Assembly (NCBI GenBank): GCA_900469955.1
Contig: UBYX01000028.1
Span: 49,641-113,640 of the forward strand
Reading direction: 5' to 3'
Source: Hyphomicrobiales bacterium
GTDB lineage: Bacteria > Pseudomonadota > Alphaproteobacteria > Rhizobiales > Rhizobiaceae
Length of the DNA: 64,000 bases
Below the pieces are notes generated by a model. It saw nothing but the letters and a program-made list of their open reading frames with translations. It ran no database searches and was not told where the DNA came from. The translations under genes and the position numbers were made by a program. Below, piece by piece: positions 63,283 through 64,000 of this stretch. Position 1 is the stretch's first letter. Every line of letters begins with the position of its first letter.

Positions 63283-63441
63283 TCAGTTCTTAAATAGGTC
63301 TTTTATGAAATAGTACTGTTCTTCCGCTATATCATCATACGCCTGAACAGCATCTTCGTCATTTTGTTCACGCGGAGTCTGGTTTATCCTACGAAGTCCA
63401 TGCGTCGGCTTCGGTTTCTCGTGTAGTGGCTCATCTGTCAT
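63283..63441 (-). CDS. VirE1-like small acidic secretion chaperone
   Basis: 52 aa: MTDEPLHEKPKPTHGLRRIN then an acidic amphipathic helix (NDEDAVQAYDDIAEEQYYFI). A very strong AAGGAGG ribosome site precedes the ATG. Small size, acidity and position directly before a VirE2-like gene match VirE1, which keeps VirE2 soluble before export. Primary sequence is not recognisably VirE1, so the role is inferred from context. Confidence 0.6.
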   Translation of the reverse strand: MTDEPLHEKPKPTHGLRRINQTPREQNDEDAVQAYDDIAEEQYYFIKDLFKN

Positions 63442-63566
63442 CACGACCTCCTTCGGCCACGCTGTAGCGCCGCCTAATTATAGTGTTGAGTTAACCGTCA
63501 ATGTGTCTGCATAGAATACCAATATTGGCCCTGCGCATGAGAATATCCAGGTAGTTCGTCGGGTAC

Positions 63567-63578
63567 ATTACAGTTGTA
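63567..63578 (-). promoter_or_regulatory. Candidate vir box upstream of the virE-like operon
   Basis: On the minus strand TACAACTGTAAT, two mismatches to TNCAATTGAAAY, 126 bases before the virE1-like start. Supports VirG control together with the sites at 44025 and 53855. Confidence 0.4.
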
Positions 63579-64000
63579 GGATGTTTTATGGGCAACGGAT
63601 GAGGACTTTCAGCCGGAGGGCTTTAGCGGCGCGGTAGGAAGATGAGCAACAGCGGGTCGGCAATCGCCAGGCCCATGTCTACAGCACTGATCCGGACACG
63701 GCGGCTCAAGGCAAGAGCCGAAATTCCTGCCCCTGCATGAAGGCACCAAACCTCAAGGAGCCAGCGTCCGGATGGACAGGTTCAACGACTTCATTGAGCC
63801 TCTCGATGGATTAGGACCAGGTGAGCTAATGCGTCTGTCTAAGCCGCGAATGCGCAGTTCTTTTGTGCCGGTCGTTGGCAGCCGTACCTTCCTTCTTCTC
63901 ACGGACGTCAAGTAACATGTCACAAGAGACTGCGCCTCGTTAGAAGGCAGCGTGTGATCCTCCACGACCGACCTTCTCCGGTGAACTGCCCCCACTTTCG
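63579..64000. other. No supported gene at the right edge
   Basis: Short frames on both strands (for example 63753-63995 leftward) have no recognisable domain or ribosome site. Confidence 0.4.

Overview
The window looks like part of a large conjugative and virulence plasmid (Ti/Ri/Sym type) of a Rhizobiaceae bacterium (Agrobacterium/Rhizobium/Ensifer group). The evidence is a rhizobial quorum-sensing transfer system (trb, traR/traM, traHBFA, traCDG with an RSF1010-type oriT), a VirB/VirA/VirG virulence-type region, an opine-like sugar-phosphodiester operon and many rhizobial IS fragments. No replication genes, chromosomal housekeeping genes, virC, virD or T-DNA borders are seen here.

Layout. 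0-3 kb: end of the trb mating-pair operon (trbG tail, trbH, trbI), then traR and convergent traM. 3-7.7 kb: accessory cargo inserted between traM and traH: an XRE regulator, an ImmA/IrrE-type metallopeptidase with a PIN-like DUF4411 protein, and an unrecognised two-gene cassette. 7.8-16.2 kb: traH-traB-traF-traA leftward and traC-traD-traG rightward, with oriT between traA and traC. 16.4-21.2 kb: small plasmid genes (WGR protein, nuclease, two DUF736 paralogues, two SyrB-like proteins) containing a 0.55-kb direct duplication. 21.2-22.8 kb: a second LuxR/LuxI pair. 23-32.3 kb: a ROK repressor facing a UgpBAEC-like ABC transporter, a GDPD-family phosphodiesterase, an inositol-monophosphatase-family phosphatase and a Na/Pi transporter. 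This is best read as uptake and dephosphorylation of an agrocinopine-like sugar phosphodiester.

33.5-48.7 kb: a second type IV secretion system. virB1-B2-B3-B4-lipoprotein-B5-B6-B8-B9-B10-B11 runs leftward; virG, a di-haem cytochrome c peroxidase and virA run rightward as a translationally coupled operon. The VirB7-like lipoprotein lies between virB4 and virB5 instead of between virB6 and virB8.

48.8-63.5 kb: an IS-rich effector region. It holds a 422-aa protein with a convincing eukaryote-like (fungal GCN4/CPC1-like) bZIP domain and an arginine-rich tail, preceded by a near-consensus vir box. It also holds a highly divergent virE1-virE2-virE3 operon recognised by order, size and spaced motifs, again with a candidate vir box. 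Two further small genes might encode effectors. Transposon debris includes IS630, IS66, IS3 and ISNCY-like remnants and one intact IS21-family copy with a 5-bp target duplication.

Working model: TraR/TraM and LuxR/LuxI govern conjugation, while VirA/VirG would switch on a separate VirB channel that exports VirE-like proteins and a bZIP transcription-factor mimic into a eukaryotic host. The bZIP effector, the divergent virE operon and the haem peroxidase inside the virA/virG operon are the most novel elements.
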